From: Spirochaetaceae bacterium
GTDB taxonomy: Bacteria; Spirochaetota; Spirochaetia; SZUA-6; Bin103
Assembly (NCBI GenBank): GCA_028820215.1
Contig: JAPPKD010000108.1
Span: 37,863 to 101,862 of the forward strand
DNA length: 64,000 bases
Direction of reading: 5' to 3'
The notes under the pieces are model-generated. The model was not told the DNA's origin and searched no databases. It worked only from the letters and a program-made list of their open reading frames with translations. Below, in pieces: positions 35,569-43,850 of this stretch; the first letter of the stretch is position 1; the number at the start of each line of letters is the position of its first letter. The position numbers and the translations under genes are program-made.

Positions 35569-37147
35569 GTGCGCACGTTCAACACCGAGGGGCCGGTCGT
35601 GGCGGCCGACCACTACCATGTCCCGCCGCGGGAGCGGATCGATCTCGACGAGGTGCTCGGCCTCGTGCGGGACAAGAAATACCTCGTGCTGCACGCGCCG
35701 CGGCAGACGGGCAAGACGTCGGCGCTGCTGGCGCTGCGCGACCTGCTGAACGGTGGAGATGCCGGCAACTACCGCTGCGTGTACGCCAACGTCGAGGATG
35801 GACAGGCGATGCGCGAGAACGTGACGGAGGGCATGCGCACCGTGCTTGCCGAACTGGCGCTGCAGGCAAGCGTGACCCTGGGCGACGAGACGCTGGAGGA
35901 CCTCTGACCGGGAGTGCTGGAGCCAGTGGGGCCGGGCCAGGCACTGCGGCACGCGTTGCTGCGTTGGAGCATGGCCGACCCGCGGCCGCTGGTGTTGCTG
36001 ATCGACGAGATCGACGCGCTGGTGGGCGACACCCTGCTGGCCGTGCTGCGGCAGTTGCGCACCGGCTACGTCGACCGGCCGGCGCGCTTCCCGCACAGCA
36101 TCGTCCTGTGCGGGGTGCGCGACTACCGCATCCACTCGACAGCCGAGAACCGCATGGTGCTCGGCGGCAGCGCCTTCAACATCAAGGCCAAGTCGCTACG
36201 GCTGGGCGACCTCTCGGAGCGGGAGGTGCGGGAGTTGCTGGCGCAGCATACGGCGGCGACCGGGCAAGCGTTCACGGAGGAGGCGGTGCGGTTGATCCTG
36301 ACGCGGACCGCCGGGCAGCCGTGGCTGGTGAACGCGCTGTGCCCGGAGGCGTGCTTCGATGACAAGGCGGGCCGCGACCCGTTCCCGTCCGATCACGGAA
36401 CAGCCGATCCGGGAGGCGCAGGAGCGCCTGATCCTGGCGCGGGTGACCCACTTCGACAACCTGGCGGACAAGCTGCGCGAGGAGCGCGTTCGGCGGGTGA
36501 TCGAGCCGATCCTGACCGGCGCCGACCGGCACGCGTGGACCACGGAGGACGTCTCCTACGCCTGCGACTTGGGGCTGGTGGCTCACGAGGCGGACGGCAC
36601 GCCCCGCATCGCCAACCCGATTTACGCCGAGGTGGTGCCGCGCCCTCTGAACTACGCCGTCCAGACCGGGTTGCCGCAGCGGATGGCGTGGTACGTGGGC
36701 GCGGACGGGCGGCTGGACGTGGAGGGGCTGATCGCGTCGTTCCAGGCGTTCTTCCGCGAGCACTCCGCGCACTGGGTACAGCGCTTCGAGCGGTACCACG
36801 AGGCCGGGCCGCAGTTGCTGCTGCAGGCTCACCTGCAGCGGGTGGTGAACGGCGGCGGGCGAATCGAACGGGAGTACGCGCTGGGTCGCGGCCGGACGGA
36901 CCTGCTGATCGTGTGGCCGCAGGGCGGGCGCGAGCGGCGGTTCGTGGTGCAGTGCAAGGTGCGGCGCGGGGAGCTGGAGCGGACGGTCGCCGAGGGGATG
37001 GAGCAGACCCGTGCCTACCTGGACCGATGCAGGGCGCAGGGCCACTTGATTGTGTTCGACCGCGTGCCGGAGCGGACCTGGGAGGAGAAGATCTTCCGCC
37101 GCCCACCGTCCGGAGACGGCGTGCCGGTTACGGTCTGGGGCATGTGA
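35569..37147 (+). pseudogene. AAA-type ATPase with C-terminal PDDEXK-like domain, broken
   Basis: A gene of about 526 codons with two lesions. From GTG 35569 it reads TFNTEGPVVAADHYHVPPRE and Walker A LHAPRQTGKTSALLALRD, then meets an in-frame TGA at 35905-35907. The same frame continues with Walker B LVLLIDEIDALVGD and LCGVRDYRIHS up to about 36388. There one extra C shifts the frame, and the remainder (SRPITEQPIREAQERLILAR through a nuclease-like region) ends at 37147. The C-terminal motif reads GRGRTDLLIV then FVVQCKV, so the usual glutamate of the E-x-K pair appears as glutamine. Family function is unknown; related genes are common accessory ATPases. Confidence 0.75.
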
Positions 37148-37170
37148 AACTTCCGCGCCGCTAAGGCCGG

Positions 37171-38200
37171 GGCGGCGAGTTGACGATCATCGGAAAGTAA
37201 TGCTGGGAACCGACGTACGACGCGATGCGCGGTCGGGTGACGCGGAAGCGCAGTTCGAGCTGGGCTGCATGTACCATGACGGCTACGGCGTCCGCCAGGA
37301 CTACTCGGAGGCGGCCACGTGGTACCGCCGCGCGGCCGAGCAGGGGCATCCCGGCGGACAGTTCAACCTCGGCCTCATGCACTGGCTGGGCGTCGGTGCC
37401 CCGCACGACTACGCCGAGGCCGTAACGTGGTTCCGTCGCGCCGCCGACCAGGGGGACGAGAAAGCGCAGTTCGCACTCGGGCTCTCGTACCTCCATGGGC
37501 AGGGGGTCGCCCAGGATCTCGTTGCCGCATACATGTGGTTCGATCTCGCCGCCCGCTCCGAAGCCAGCGACGTGCCGCGCTTCCTGACGACCTGGGCCGA
37601 GTTCGTCGCCAGCGGCGACCACGAGGCGCGCAACATGCGCGACCACCTCGCCGAGCAGATGTCCCGGAAGCAGATCGCGTCGGCGCAACGTGCCGCCCGC
37701 GAATCCATGAAGCGCATGGCGGCGACCTGATGAACAAGCCGTCACTCCCCGAGCACGCCGCGACCCTGTATCACTGAGGGACAAGGTCGGCTATCGGCCG
37801 GCATCGCCCTCGCCCATTCACTCGCCTCCCCCGTATGCAGCGGCGGTTCGCGCCTGGGAGACTGGGTCGCCGCAACCGACAGGACCATGCGCACCAGGTC
37901 GGCCCGCCGTGAGATGTTGAGCTTCAGGTGGATGCGCTTGACCAGCTCGCGCACGGTGCTCTCTGCCCGGTGCGTGGCGGTCGCGATGTCCCGCATCGTG
38001 GCGCCTTCGGCCAAGGCTGACGCTACGCGCGCCTCCGCTGGCGTGAGGCCGAGGCCCGCAGCGACGCTCTCCGGATCGATGCCGGCTTTCGCTGCCGGGT
38101 CGATGACCACGACCAGCCCGGCGACCAAACCGAATGCGAACCCGGCATCGCGGATGTCGGCCGGGATCACGTGCAGCGCCAGGCGCGGCCCTTGAGAGGA
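37171..38200. repeat. Duplicated Sel1/LuxR segment, copy A
   Basis: This stretch recurs at 42019-43060 (offset about 4,860 bp) and, in shortened form, at 44684-45300. By eye, 37186-37436 and 37739-38200 show no base differences from copy B beyond one or two at the edges, while 37437-37730 and the sequence after 38200 differ at many positions. The mosaic pattern suggests repeated gene conversion rather than a single duplication. Confidence 0.75.
37200..37730 (+). CDS. Sel1-repeat protein, copy A
   Basis: A 176-residue protein with three Sel1-like repeats at about residues 15-50, 51-86 and 87-122 (AEAQFELGCMYHDGYGVRQD, GGQFNLGLMHWLGVG, AQFALGLSYLHGQGVAQD), then a helical tail (LTTWAEFVASGDHEARNMRD). 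Sel1 repeats form helical scaffolds for protein-protein contacts. No signal peptide is visible. ATG 37200 is preceded by GGAAAG at short spacing. It converges on the LuxR gene with an 11-bp gap. Copy B at 42057 is almost the same protein; copy C is a 3' fragment. Confidence 0.85.
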   Translation: MLGTDVRRDARSGDAEAQFELGCMYHDGYGVRQDYSEAATWYRRAAEQGHPGGQFNLGLMHWLGVGAPHDYAEAVTWFRRAADQGDEKAQFALGLSYLHGQGVAQDLVAAYMWFDLAARSEASDVPRFLTTWAEFVASGDHEARNMRDHLAEQMSRKQIASAQRAARESMKRMAAT

Positions 38201-38923
38201 TCGCGCGACCGTCATCGAACCGCTGGTTCCCGGGCGCCCGGGCTGCGACAGGGCATGCTCGAGCAACCGCGAGAGACGCTGATCGTCGGCCGTCTGCTTC
38301 GCACGCAGGAGCCCACGCCGCTCCATCAGCCCGGCGCCCTCACGCAAGATCTCCCGCGCACGGATGTTGACCTGAACGATCACGCCGCGCGAGTCCAGGC
38401 AGATCACGCCGACCACCATGTTGTCCAGCAGTCCGGCAAGCGAGGCGGTCAGGGCCTCGGCGCCCACAAGCGCCTGCCGGACGCGGACGAACTGGCGGAT
38501 GTGCGGCACGAGACGGTTGATCATCGCGGTCTGCTCCGCGGTCCAGCCGCCGAGTGTCTTCGCGTTGGCGAGGACCCAGATGACCTGCAATCCGTTCGCT
38601 CCATCGATGCGGATGCGCAGACCGACGCCGCGCACGGACTTGGTCTCGCGACGCGGTGCACCCCCGATCGCCAGATGAGTTCCGGTAGTCCCGCACGCCT
38701 GATCGATCAGGGCGGACGCCTCCGGCCAGCGCCCCCCGTCCAGCATCGCTTCGTGCAGCGACTCGATGACACCCGCAAATAAGGAGTCCTCATGCCGTAC
38801 TTTTTTGGGAGGTAGGGTGCAGTATAATTGTTGCAAGGTCGCCGACCGAAAGTGACTATCATGATAGCATGACCCGTCTATATTTTGCGCTCTATCGAGA
38901 GGGACGCTCCGGTCCTCAATCAA
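37742..38923 (-). CDS. LuxR-family regulator with sensor domain, copy A
   Basis: Up to 393 residues. The C-terminal LuxR helix-turn-helix is clear (LTPAEARVASALAEGATMRD, HRAESTVRELVKRIHLKLNI). The middle has a PAS-like segment (LLDNMVVGVICLDSRGVIVQ then VNIRAREILREGAGLMERRG). The N-terminal part contains ALIDQACGTTGTHLAI. The start is uncertain: the frame is open to ATG 38923, but homology with copies B and C begins only near 38790, where copy C has ATG and this copy has GTA. Either translation starts further up or the original start was lost. Its DNA-binding half looks the same as copy B base for base, the sensor half is not. Target genes may be the uricase module. Confidence 0.8.
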   Translation of the reverse strand: MIEDRSVPLDRAQNIDGSCYHDSHFRSATLQQLYCTLPPKKVRHEDSLFAGVIESLHEAMLDGGRWPEASALIDQACGTTGTHLAIGGAPRRETKSVRGVGLRIRIDGANGLQVIWVLANAKTLGGWTAEQTAMINRLVPHIRQFVRVRQALVGAEALTASLAGLLDNMVVGVICLDSRGVIVQVNIRAREILREGAGLMERRGLLRAKQTADDQRLSRLLEHALSQPGRPGTSGSMTVARSSQGPRLALHVIPADIRDAGFAFGLVAGLVVVIDPAAKAGIDPESVAAGLGLTPAEARVASALAEGATMRDIATATHRAESTVRELVKRIHLKLNISRRADLVRMVLSVAATQSPRREPPLHTGEASEWARAMPADSRPCPSVIQGRGVLGE

Positions 38924-38936
38924 AGTTTGTGATATA

Positions 38937-38957
38937 TGACTTAGTATTATTGAGTCA
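38937..38957. promoter_or_regulatory. Palindromic operator-like site, copy 1
   Basis: TGACT(TAGTATTATTG)AGTCA is an interrupted inverted repeat just upstream of the LuxR copy A open frame. Its core CTTAGTATTATTGAG recurs at 39046-39060 next to the lysR start. The form, short arms around an AT-rich centre, fits a LysR-type binding site. Confidence 0.5.
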
Positions 38958-39043
38958 CGTCCCGGCCTGGGACCTCACCTCCACTCGATGCTGTCTCGGC
39001 CCGCGATTGACGGCGGCCCAATTCTCCTTTTCAATTTAGGCTT

Positions 39044-39062
39044 GGCTCAGTATTATTGAGCC
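39044..39062. promoter_or_regulatory. Palindromic operator-like site, copy 2
   Basis: GGCTCA(GTATTAT)TGAGCC, an exact 6-bp inverted repeat 15 bp before the lysR start codon, sharing the core CTCAGTATTATTGAG with copy 1 about 106 bp away. The location fits autoregulation of lysR and control of the divergent LuxR gene. Confidence 0.5.
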
Positions 39063-39076
39063 GCAGCCTGAGACCC

Positions 39077-39985
39077 ATGAATACCGATCGTCTGCCCCCT
39101 CTCAACTCGCTCAAGGCATTCGCTGCGGCGGCGAGACATGAGAGCTTCCTGGAAGCGGCGGCCGAACACAACGTCACGGCGGGCTCCATCAGCAGACATG
39201 TGCGGCTGCTCGAGCGCCATCTGGGAACTGAGTTGTTCGTGCGGCGCAGCAACGGGGTCGCGCTCACCTCTGCCGGAGAGGAGTACGCCGGAAGGGTCAG
39301 CACCATTTTCAGGGACCTGAGAGCCGCGACGGACCGTGTCCGCAAGCCGGTGCGCGACCGTGCAATCGTGATCTCGACGCTCCCGATATTCTCCGAACGC
39401 TGGCTCTACAAACGCATTCCGTCATTCAGGCAGGCGTTCGACCAGGCGGAGCTGCGGATCGAGGCGCACAACGGCGAGCACGAACCGGATCGGGAAGACG
39501 TGGATGCATGGATCGTGTATTCGAAAGGACAGCATGCCGGCTATAGTGTCACGCGGCTGTTCGGAGAAGATGTCTTTCCCGTCTGCAGCCCGCAATTTCG
39601 CAAGACGCTGTCGGCCCACCCCAGTGCCGACGAGGTCATCCGCCTACCCCTGCTGCATGACCTCTACTGGGACACCGACTGGCCGGACTGGGCGCGTGCG
39701 GTCGGCGCAAAGGCCGGCGAGCTTGCCGCCAACATGCGCTTTGCGCTTTACAAGGGCGTCATCCAGGCGGCGGTCGACGGCATGGGGATGGCCGTGGGGC
39801 ATGGCGAGATGGTCGCCGAGGAGTTGGCCACCGGCAAGCTTGTCCCCCTGGCGCATCTCTCGATTGCTTCCGAGAAGTCCTATCACCTGATCATGAACGC
39901 TTCTTCAGCGAACGATCGAACCCTCGTCCGGTTGAAGGAATGGCTCCTGCAGGAATGCGCAATAGGCAAACTATCGAACGGCTGA
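39077..39985 (+). CDS. LysR-family transcriptional regulator (GcvA-like)
   Basis: A 302-residue regulator. The winged helix-turn-helix covers residues 8-65 (PPLNSLKAFAAAARHESFLE, GSISRHVRLLERHLGTELF); the effector domain follows (RAIVISTLPIFSERWLYKRI, VDGMGMAVGHGEMVAEEL). The pattern is like GcvA and AmpR regulators. ATG 39077 fits the family start. The two palindromic sites upstream are likely its operators. It converges on a serine hydroxymethyltransferase gene; GcvA-type regulators often control glycine/one-carbon genes, so that gene may be a target (inference). Confidence 0.88.
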   Translation: MNTDRLPPLNSLKAFAAAARHESFLEAAAEHNVTAGSISRHVRLLERHLGTELFVRRSNGVALTSAGEEYAGRVSTIFRDLRAATDRVRKPVRDRAIVISTLPIFSERWLYKRIPSFRQAFDQAELRIEAHNGEHEPDREDVDAWIVYSKGQHAGYSVTRLFGEDVFPVCSPQFRKTLSAHPSADEVIRLPLLHDLYWDTDWPDWARAVGAKAGELAANMRFALYKGVIQAAVDGMGMAVGHGEMVAEELATGKLVPLAHLSIASEKSYHLIMNASSANDRTLVRLKEWLLQECAIGKLSNG

Positions 39986-40110
39986 CCGATTTCGAGATCG
40001 CCCATCCCGCGCCGGAGGCCGCTGCATCCCGGTCTTCCGGCAGGGGTGCGCCGAGCGGTGCCGCGCCGCCGATTGAGCGTTCCCTTCCGGTCGTCACCAA
40101 TCACCAAGTG

Positions 40111-40140
40111 ATCGACCTTCGCCTGAAGGCGAGGGTCGAT
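40111..40140. terminator. Hairpin between convergent lysR and glyA
   Basis: ATCGACCTTCGCCT (40111-40124) and AGGCGAGGGTCGAT (40127-40140) pair over 14 bp with one G-T wobble and a 2-base loop. It lies 4 bp from the glyA stop. There is no T-run; it is terminator-like by position. Confidence 0.5.
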
Positions 40141-40143
40141 TAC

Positions 40144-41403
40144 TCAGAGGTCGATCGGAAATCGCGTGCAGATTGACGCGACGCGCCTTCGCGCAGCCCG
40201 GACGGTATCGCCGTTGTGCTCCGCTGAATGGGCAACCTCGATCAGATCGGCGATCAAATCGCCCAACGCCCGGAACTCCTGCTCACGTAGGCCGCGCGTC
40301 GTGGCAGAGCTTGAGCCCAGCCGTACCCCGCCCCATCGGGATGGCCTCGGCGAGTCAAACGGCACCGGGTTCTTGTTGCAGCAGATGTTGGCCGCTTCGA
40401 GGCATGCTTCCACGCGTTGCCCGGTCAGTCCCTGCGGGGAAACGTCGAGAAGCACCAGATGCGTGTCGGTGCCACCAGCAACGATGCGGATGCCCCGGAG
40501 AGCCAATGTCGTCGCGAGCGTGGCCGCGTTCGCCTTGACCTGAGCCGCGTAGGCTCTGAACTGCGGCGTGAGCGCTTCGCCCAGGCAGACCGCCTTGGCG
40601 GCTATGACCTGCGTGTGAATGCTCCCCTGCACGCCGGGGAAGACCGCCGAGTGGAGCTTGCGCTCCCAGTCGCCATGCCGGGACAGGATGATCCCGCCAC
40701 GCGGACCGCGCAGGGTCTTGGTTGTCGTGCAGGTCACGACATCCGCGTACGGTAGCGGCGATCTGTGGACGCCGCCGGCCACCAGGCCGGCGATGTGAGC
40801 CATGTCGACCAGAAACCACGCTTCTGCACGCCGTGCGATCTGGCCCATGCGCTCGAAGTCCAATTCGCGCGGATAGGCGGAACCGCCAGCGATCAGCAGC
40901 GCCGGCCGCAACGCCAGCGCCTGCTTCTCCACTTGGTCGTAGTCGATCAGACCGCTCTCACGGTGGACCCCGTAATGGTGGGCTTCGAACCACCGGCCCG
41001 ACAGGTTCGCGCGGAGGCCGTGGCTGAGGTGCCCGCCAGCCGCGAGGTCCAGGCTCAGCACCCTGTCGCCCGGCTTCAGCAGAGCGAAGAACACCGCCAA
41101 ATTCGCCTGGCTGCCGGAGTGCGGCTGGACGTTGGCATACGCACAGCCGAACAACTCCTTGGCCCGGTCGATGGCAATCCCCTCGATCACATCGACGTTG
41201 CGCCCGCCGCCGTGAAAGCGCGCGCCCGGATACCCTTCCAGTGTCTTGTTGGTCATTCCGTGGCCAAGCGCGTCGAGCACAGCCCGGCTGACGATGTTCT
41301 CCGAGGCGATCAGTTCGATGTGCGATTGCTGCCGGATCACCTCATCTGCGAGCGCGCCAGCGATCTGCGGGTCAGCCGCAAGCAGTAGGCTGCGGCTGCT
41401 CAC
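40144..41403 (-). CDS. glyA: Serine hydroxymethyltransferase family enzyme
   Basis: A 419-residue pyridoxal-phosphate enzyme interconverting serine and glycine with folate one-carbon transfer. Landmarks: HIELIASENIVSRAVLDALG, NKTLEGYPGARFHGGG, NVQPHSGSQANLAVFFAL, the Schiff-base lysine in VVTCTTTKTLRGPRGG, and RLGSSSATTRGLREQEF. The SSATTRG replaces the usual GTPAxTTRG, and spacing differs slightly from housekeeping GlyA, so it may be a specialised paralogue. GTG 41403 overlaps the stop of the small upstream gene by 4 bp. Glycine and one-carbon metabolism link naturally to purine catabolism. Confidence 0.88.
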   Translation of the reverse strand: MSSRSLLLAADPQIAGALADEVIRQQSHIELIASENIVSRAVLDALGHGMTNKTLEGYPGARFHGGGRNVDVIEGIAIDRAKELFGCAYANVQPHSGSQANLAVFFALLKPGDRVLSLDLAAGGHLSHGLRANLSGRWFEAHHYGVHRESGLIDYDQVEKQALALRPALLIAGGSAYPRELDFERMGQIARRAEAWFLVDMAHIAGLVAGGVHRSPLPYADVVTCTTTKTLRGPRGGIILSRHGDWERKLHSAVFPGVQGSIHTQVIAAKAVCLGEALTPQFRAYAAQVKANAATLATTLALRGIRIVAGGTDTHLVLLDVSPQGLTGQRVEACLEAANICCNKNPVPFDSPRPSRWGGVRLGSSSATTRGLREQEFRALGDLIADLIEVAHSAEHNGDTVRAARRRVASICTRFPIDL

Positions 41404-41705
41404 ACGTTCTTGGCGCTTTCTGACGACACGGCTTGCAGTTGGGGTGCATCATCAAGGCGCGAGCCCCTGCCGCCGAGGTCGTCCCTGAGGGCGAGCGCGG
41501 CGCGCTTGATCAAGGAGTCGAATCCAGCCGAACCGTTGCCCTCGACCTCACGGAGGATGACCTCGACAACGTGTTCTCTGGCGTCGTGGCTGTCATGGTA
41601 GAACAACTCTGAGCTGACGTGAACGGATCTCCCGGACGCCTCGCTCTTGAGCCCGACAGATAGGTCCCGGCCCATCGGTTTCGGACTATCGCTTGTCGGC
41701 ATCAT
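41400..41705 (-). CDS. Small acidic protein upstream of glyA, unknown
   Basis: About 101 residues from ATG 41705, not recognised. It reads as ordinary protein: RDLSVGLKSEASGRSVHVSS, YHDSHDAREHVVEVILREVE, GFDSLIKRAALALRDDLGGR. Its stop overlaps the GTG of glyA (GTGA), a sign of translational coupling. The frame is open further to 41837, but that part looks non-coding and contains an inverted-repeat element. Confidence 0.5.
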   Translation of the reverse strand: MMPTSDSPKPMGRDLSVGLKSEASGRSVHVSSELFYHDSHDAREHVVEVILREVEGNGSAGFDSLIKRAALALRDDLGGRGSRLDDAPQLQAVSSESAKNV

Positions 41706-41827
41706 CCCATCCAATCGCCCTGCGCGCAGACCTGGGGTCACTTTCCCTGCCGATTCGCACACGGATGGGCATCCATATGTTGAGAATTCCCCACGAGCGA
41801 AACTAAAGCGCGCGGAGACATCGGCGT

Positions 41828-41852
41828 CATGCCCCAAATGTGGGACAGGCGC
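41828..41852. repeat. CCCC/GGGG inverted-repeat element, copy 2
   Basis: CATGCCCCAAATGTGGGACA, a member of the dispersed element family with one mismatch in the right arm. It lies between the glyA operon and the second Sel1/LuxR copy. No gene is seen in 41840-42050. Confidence 0.5.
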
Positions 41853-42018
41853 GCCCAGGCGCTACGGTCTGGAGGTCGGCCAGCCCGGAAGCGATCCGTC
41901 ATCACGAAGCCATCAGCTTCTCACGGCACGGTGACGGCGTCGGTCGACCTGACCGCCATGTGGCCGTCATGAGCGTGAGGCTCGCAGGCTCCCCTGACTC
42001 ACTTATGATCCGAGCGGC

Positions 42019-43060
42019 TAAGGCCGCGGCGGCGAGTTGACGATCATCGGAAAGTAATGCTGGGAACCGACGTACGACGCGATGCGCGGTCGGGTGACGC
42101 GGAAGCGCAGTTCGAGCTGGGCTGCATGTACCATGACGGCTACGGCGTCCGCCAGGACTACTCGGAGGCGGCCACGTGGTACCGCCGCGCGGCCGAGCAG
42201 GGGCATCCCGGCGGACAGTTCAACCTCGGCCTCATGCACTGGCTGGGCGTCGGTGCCCCGCACGACTACGCCGAGGCCGTAACGTGGTTCCGTCGAGCTG
42301 CCGACCAGGGGGACGAGAAAGCGCAGTTCGCGCTCGGGCTCTCGTACCTCCATGGCCAGGGCGTTGCCCAGGACCTCGTTGCGGCATACATGTGGTTCGA
42401 TCTCGCGGCGCGTTCCGAAGCAAGCGACGTGCCGCGGTTCCTGACGACCTGGGCCGAGTTCGTCGCCAGCGGCGACCATGAGGCGCGCAACATGCGCGAC
42501 CACCTCGCCGAACAGATGACCAGGAAGCAGATCGTGTCGGCGCAGCGCGCCGCCCGCGAGTCCATGAAGCGCATGGCGACGGCGGCCTGACGAACAAGCG
42601 GTCACTCCCCGAGCACGCCGCGACCCTGTATCACTGAGGGACAAGGTCGGCTATCGGCCGGCATCGCCCTCGCCCATTCACTCGCCTCCCCCGTATGCAG
42701 CGGCGGTTCGCGCCTGGGAGACTGGGTCGCCGCAACCGACAGGACCATGCGCACCAGGTCGGCCCGCCGTGAGATGTTGAGCTTCAGGTGGATGCGCTTG
42801 ACCAGCTCGCGCACGGTGCTCTCTGCCCGGTGCGTGGCGGTCGCGATGTCCCGCATCGTGGCGCCTTCGGCCAAGGCTGACGCTACGCGCGCCTCCGCTG
42901 GCGTGAGGCCGAGGCCCGCAGCGACGCTCTCCGGATCGATGCCGGCTTTCGCTGCCGGGTCGATGACCACGACCAGCCCGGCGACCAAACCGAATGCGAA
43001 CCCGGCATCGCGGATGTCGGCCGGGATCACGTGCAGCGCCAGGCGCGGCCCTTGAGAGGA
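42019..43060. repeat. Duplicated Sel1/LuxR segment, copy B
   Basis: Partner of the segment at 37171-38200. It begins at the shared GCTAAGGCC and includes the whole Sel1 gene and the DNA-binding half of LuxR. Over 42599-43060 I see no base difference from copy A. Confidence 0.75.
42057..42590 (+). CDS. Sel1-repeat protein, copy B
   Basis: A 177-residue paralogue of the protein at 37200-37730, with the same three Sel1 repeats. The first 78 or so codons match copy A at the DNA level; the later part has scattered, mostly silent changes, and the end reads RKQIVSAQRAARESMKRMAT instead of RKQIASAQRAARESMKRMAA. Silent divergence with conserved protein suggests both copies are under selection. It converges on LuxR copy B with an 11-bp gap, as in copy A. 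Confidence 0.85.
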   Translation: MLGTDVRRDARSGDAEAQFELGCMYHDGYGVRQDYSEAATWYRRAAEQGHPGGQFNLGLMHWLGVGAPHDYAEAVTWFRRAADQGDEKAQFALGLSYLHGQGVAQDLVAAYMWFDLAARSEASDVPRFLTTWAEFVASGDHEARNMRDHLAEQMTRKQIVSAQRAARESMKRMATAA

Positions 43061-43642
43061 CTGCGCGACCGTCATCGAACCGCTGGCTCCAAGGCGCCCG
43101 GGCTGCGACAGGCCATGCGCGAGCAACCACGAGAGGCGCTCATCGTCGGCCGTCTGCTTCGCACGCAGGAGCCCGCGCCGCTCCACCAACCCGGCGCCCC
43201 CGCACAAGATCCTCCGCGCACGGGGGTTGACCTGAACGATCACGCCGCGCGAGTCCAGGCAGATGACCCCCACCGCCATGTTGTCGAGCAGTCCGGCAAG
43301 CGATGCGCCCAGCGCCTCGGCGCCCACAAGCGCCTGGCGGACGCGGACGAACTGCCGGACGTGCGGCACAAGACGGTTGATCATCGCCGTCTGCTCCGAT
43401 CTCCAGCCGCCAGGCGTCGTCGTGTTGGCGAGGACCCAGATGACCTGCAATCCGCTCGCTCCATCCACGCGGATGCTCAGACCGACCCTGCGTACGGCCT
43501 TGGCTTCGCGACTCGGTGCACGCCCGATCGCCAGATGAGTGCCAGTAGTCCCGCACGCCTGATCGATCAGGGCGAACGCCTCCCGCCAGCGACGGCCGTC
43601 CAACATGGCCTCGTGCAGCGAATTGACGACACGTTCATACAT
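42602..43642 (-). CDS. LuxR-family regulator with sensor domain, copy B
   Basis: A 346-residue paralogue of copy A: sensor region (ALIDQACGTTGTHLAIGRAP, LLDNMAVGVICLDSRGVIVQ) and LuxR helix-turn-helix at about 246-303. ATG 43642 is the first start in frame. Homology to the other copies extends upstream, where the codon matching copy C's ATG is ATA. A tract of eight T and eight G lies 20-36 bases before the start. An upstream ATG near 43694 is out of frame by the tract length, so slippage could in principle join it to the gene. The next genes on its upstream side are the dying HIU hydrolase and uricase copy. Confidence 0.82.
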   Translation of the reverse strand: MYERVVNSLHEAMLDGRRWREAFALIDQACGTTGTHLAIGRAPSREAKAVRRVGLSIRVDGASGLQVIWVLANTTTPGGWRSEQTAMINRLVPHVRQFVRVRQALVGAEALGASLAGLLDNMAVGVICLDSRGVIVQVNPRARRILCGGAGLVERRGLLRAKQTADDERLSWLLAHGLSQPGRLGASGSMTVAQSSQGPRLALHVIPADIRDAGFAFGLVAGLVVVIDPAAKAGIDPESVAAGLGLTPAEARVASALAEGATMRDIATATHRAESTVRELVKRIHLKLNISRRADLVRMVLSVAATQSPRREPPLHTGEASEWARAMPADSRPCPSVIQGRGVLGE

Positions 43643-43661
43643 GCAATTGTCATGATGTATC

Positions 43662-43677
43662 TTTTTTTTGGGGGGGG
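43662..43677. repeat. T8G8 homopolymer tract before LuxR copy B
   Basis: Eight T followed by eight G on the plus strand, about 20-36 bases upstream of the LuxR B start. The matching place in copy A has a shorter, interrupted run. Such tracts are slippage-prone and can switch transcription spacing or reading frame. Confidence 0.6.
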
Positions 43678-43765
43678 TAACCGTGTTGAACCATTCGCCG
43701 ACCGATAATTACTATTACGGTAGCATAAAACCTATATATTTACCATTTTTTTCATCCCGGACAAC

Positions 43766-43783
43766 GTCCCCCGAACTGGGGAC
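43766..43783. repeat. CCCC/GGGG inverted-repeat element, copy 3
   Basis: GTCCCC(CGAACT)GGGGAC, an exact 6-bp inverted repeat of the dispersed family, located between LuxR copy B and the HIU hydrolase pseudogene. Confidence 0.45.
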
Positions 43784-43850
43784 ACTTTGTATGCTCAAAG
43801 AACGGGCAGGCTTCCGTAAGTGAGTGAGGGAGCCGCGACTGGGCACGGGA

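Noticed and set aside
35905..35907. In-frame TGA as a selenocysteine codon
   Set aside because: No stem-loop of the required kind is evident after it, the position is not a catalytic residue, and the same gene has a separate frameshift.
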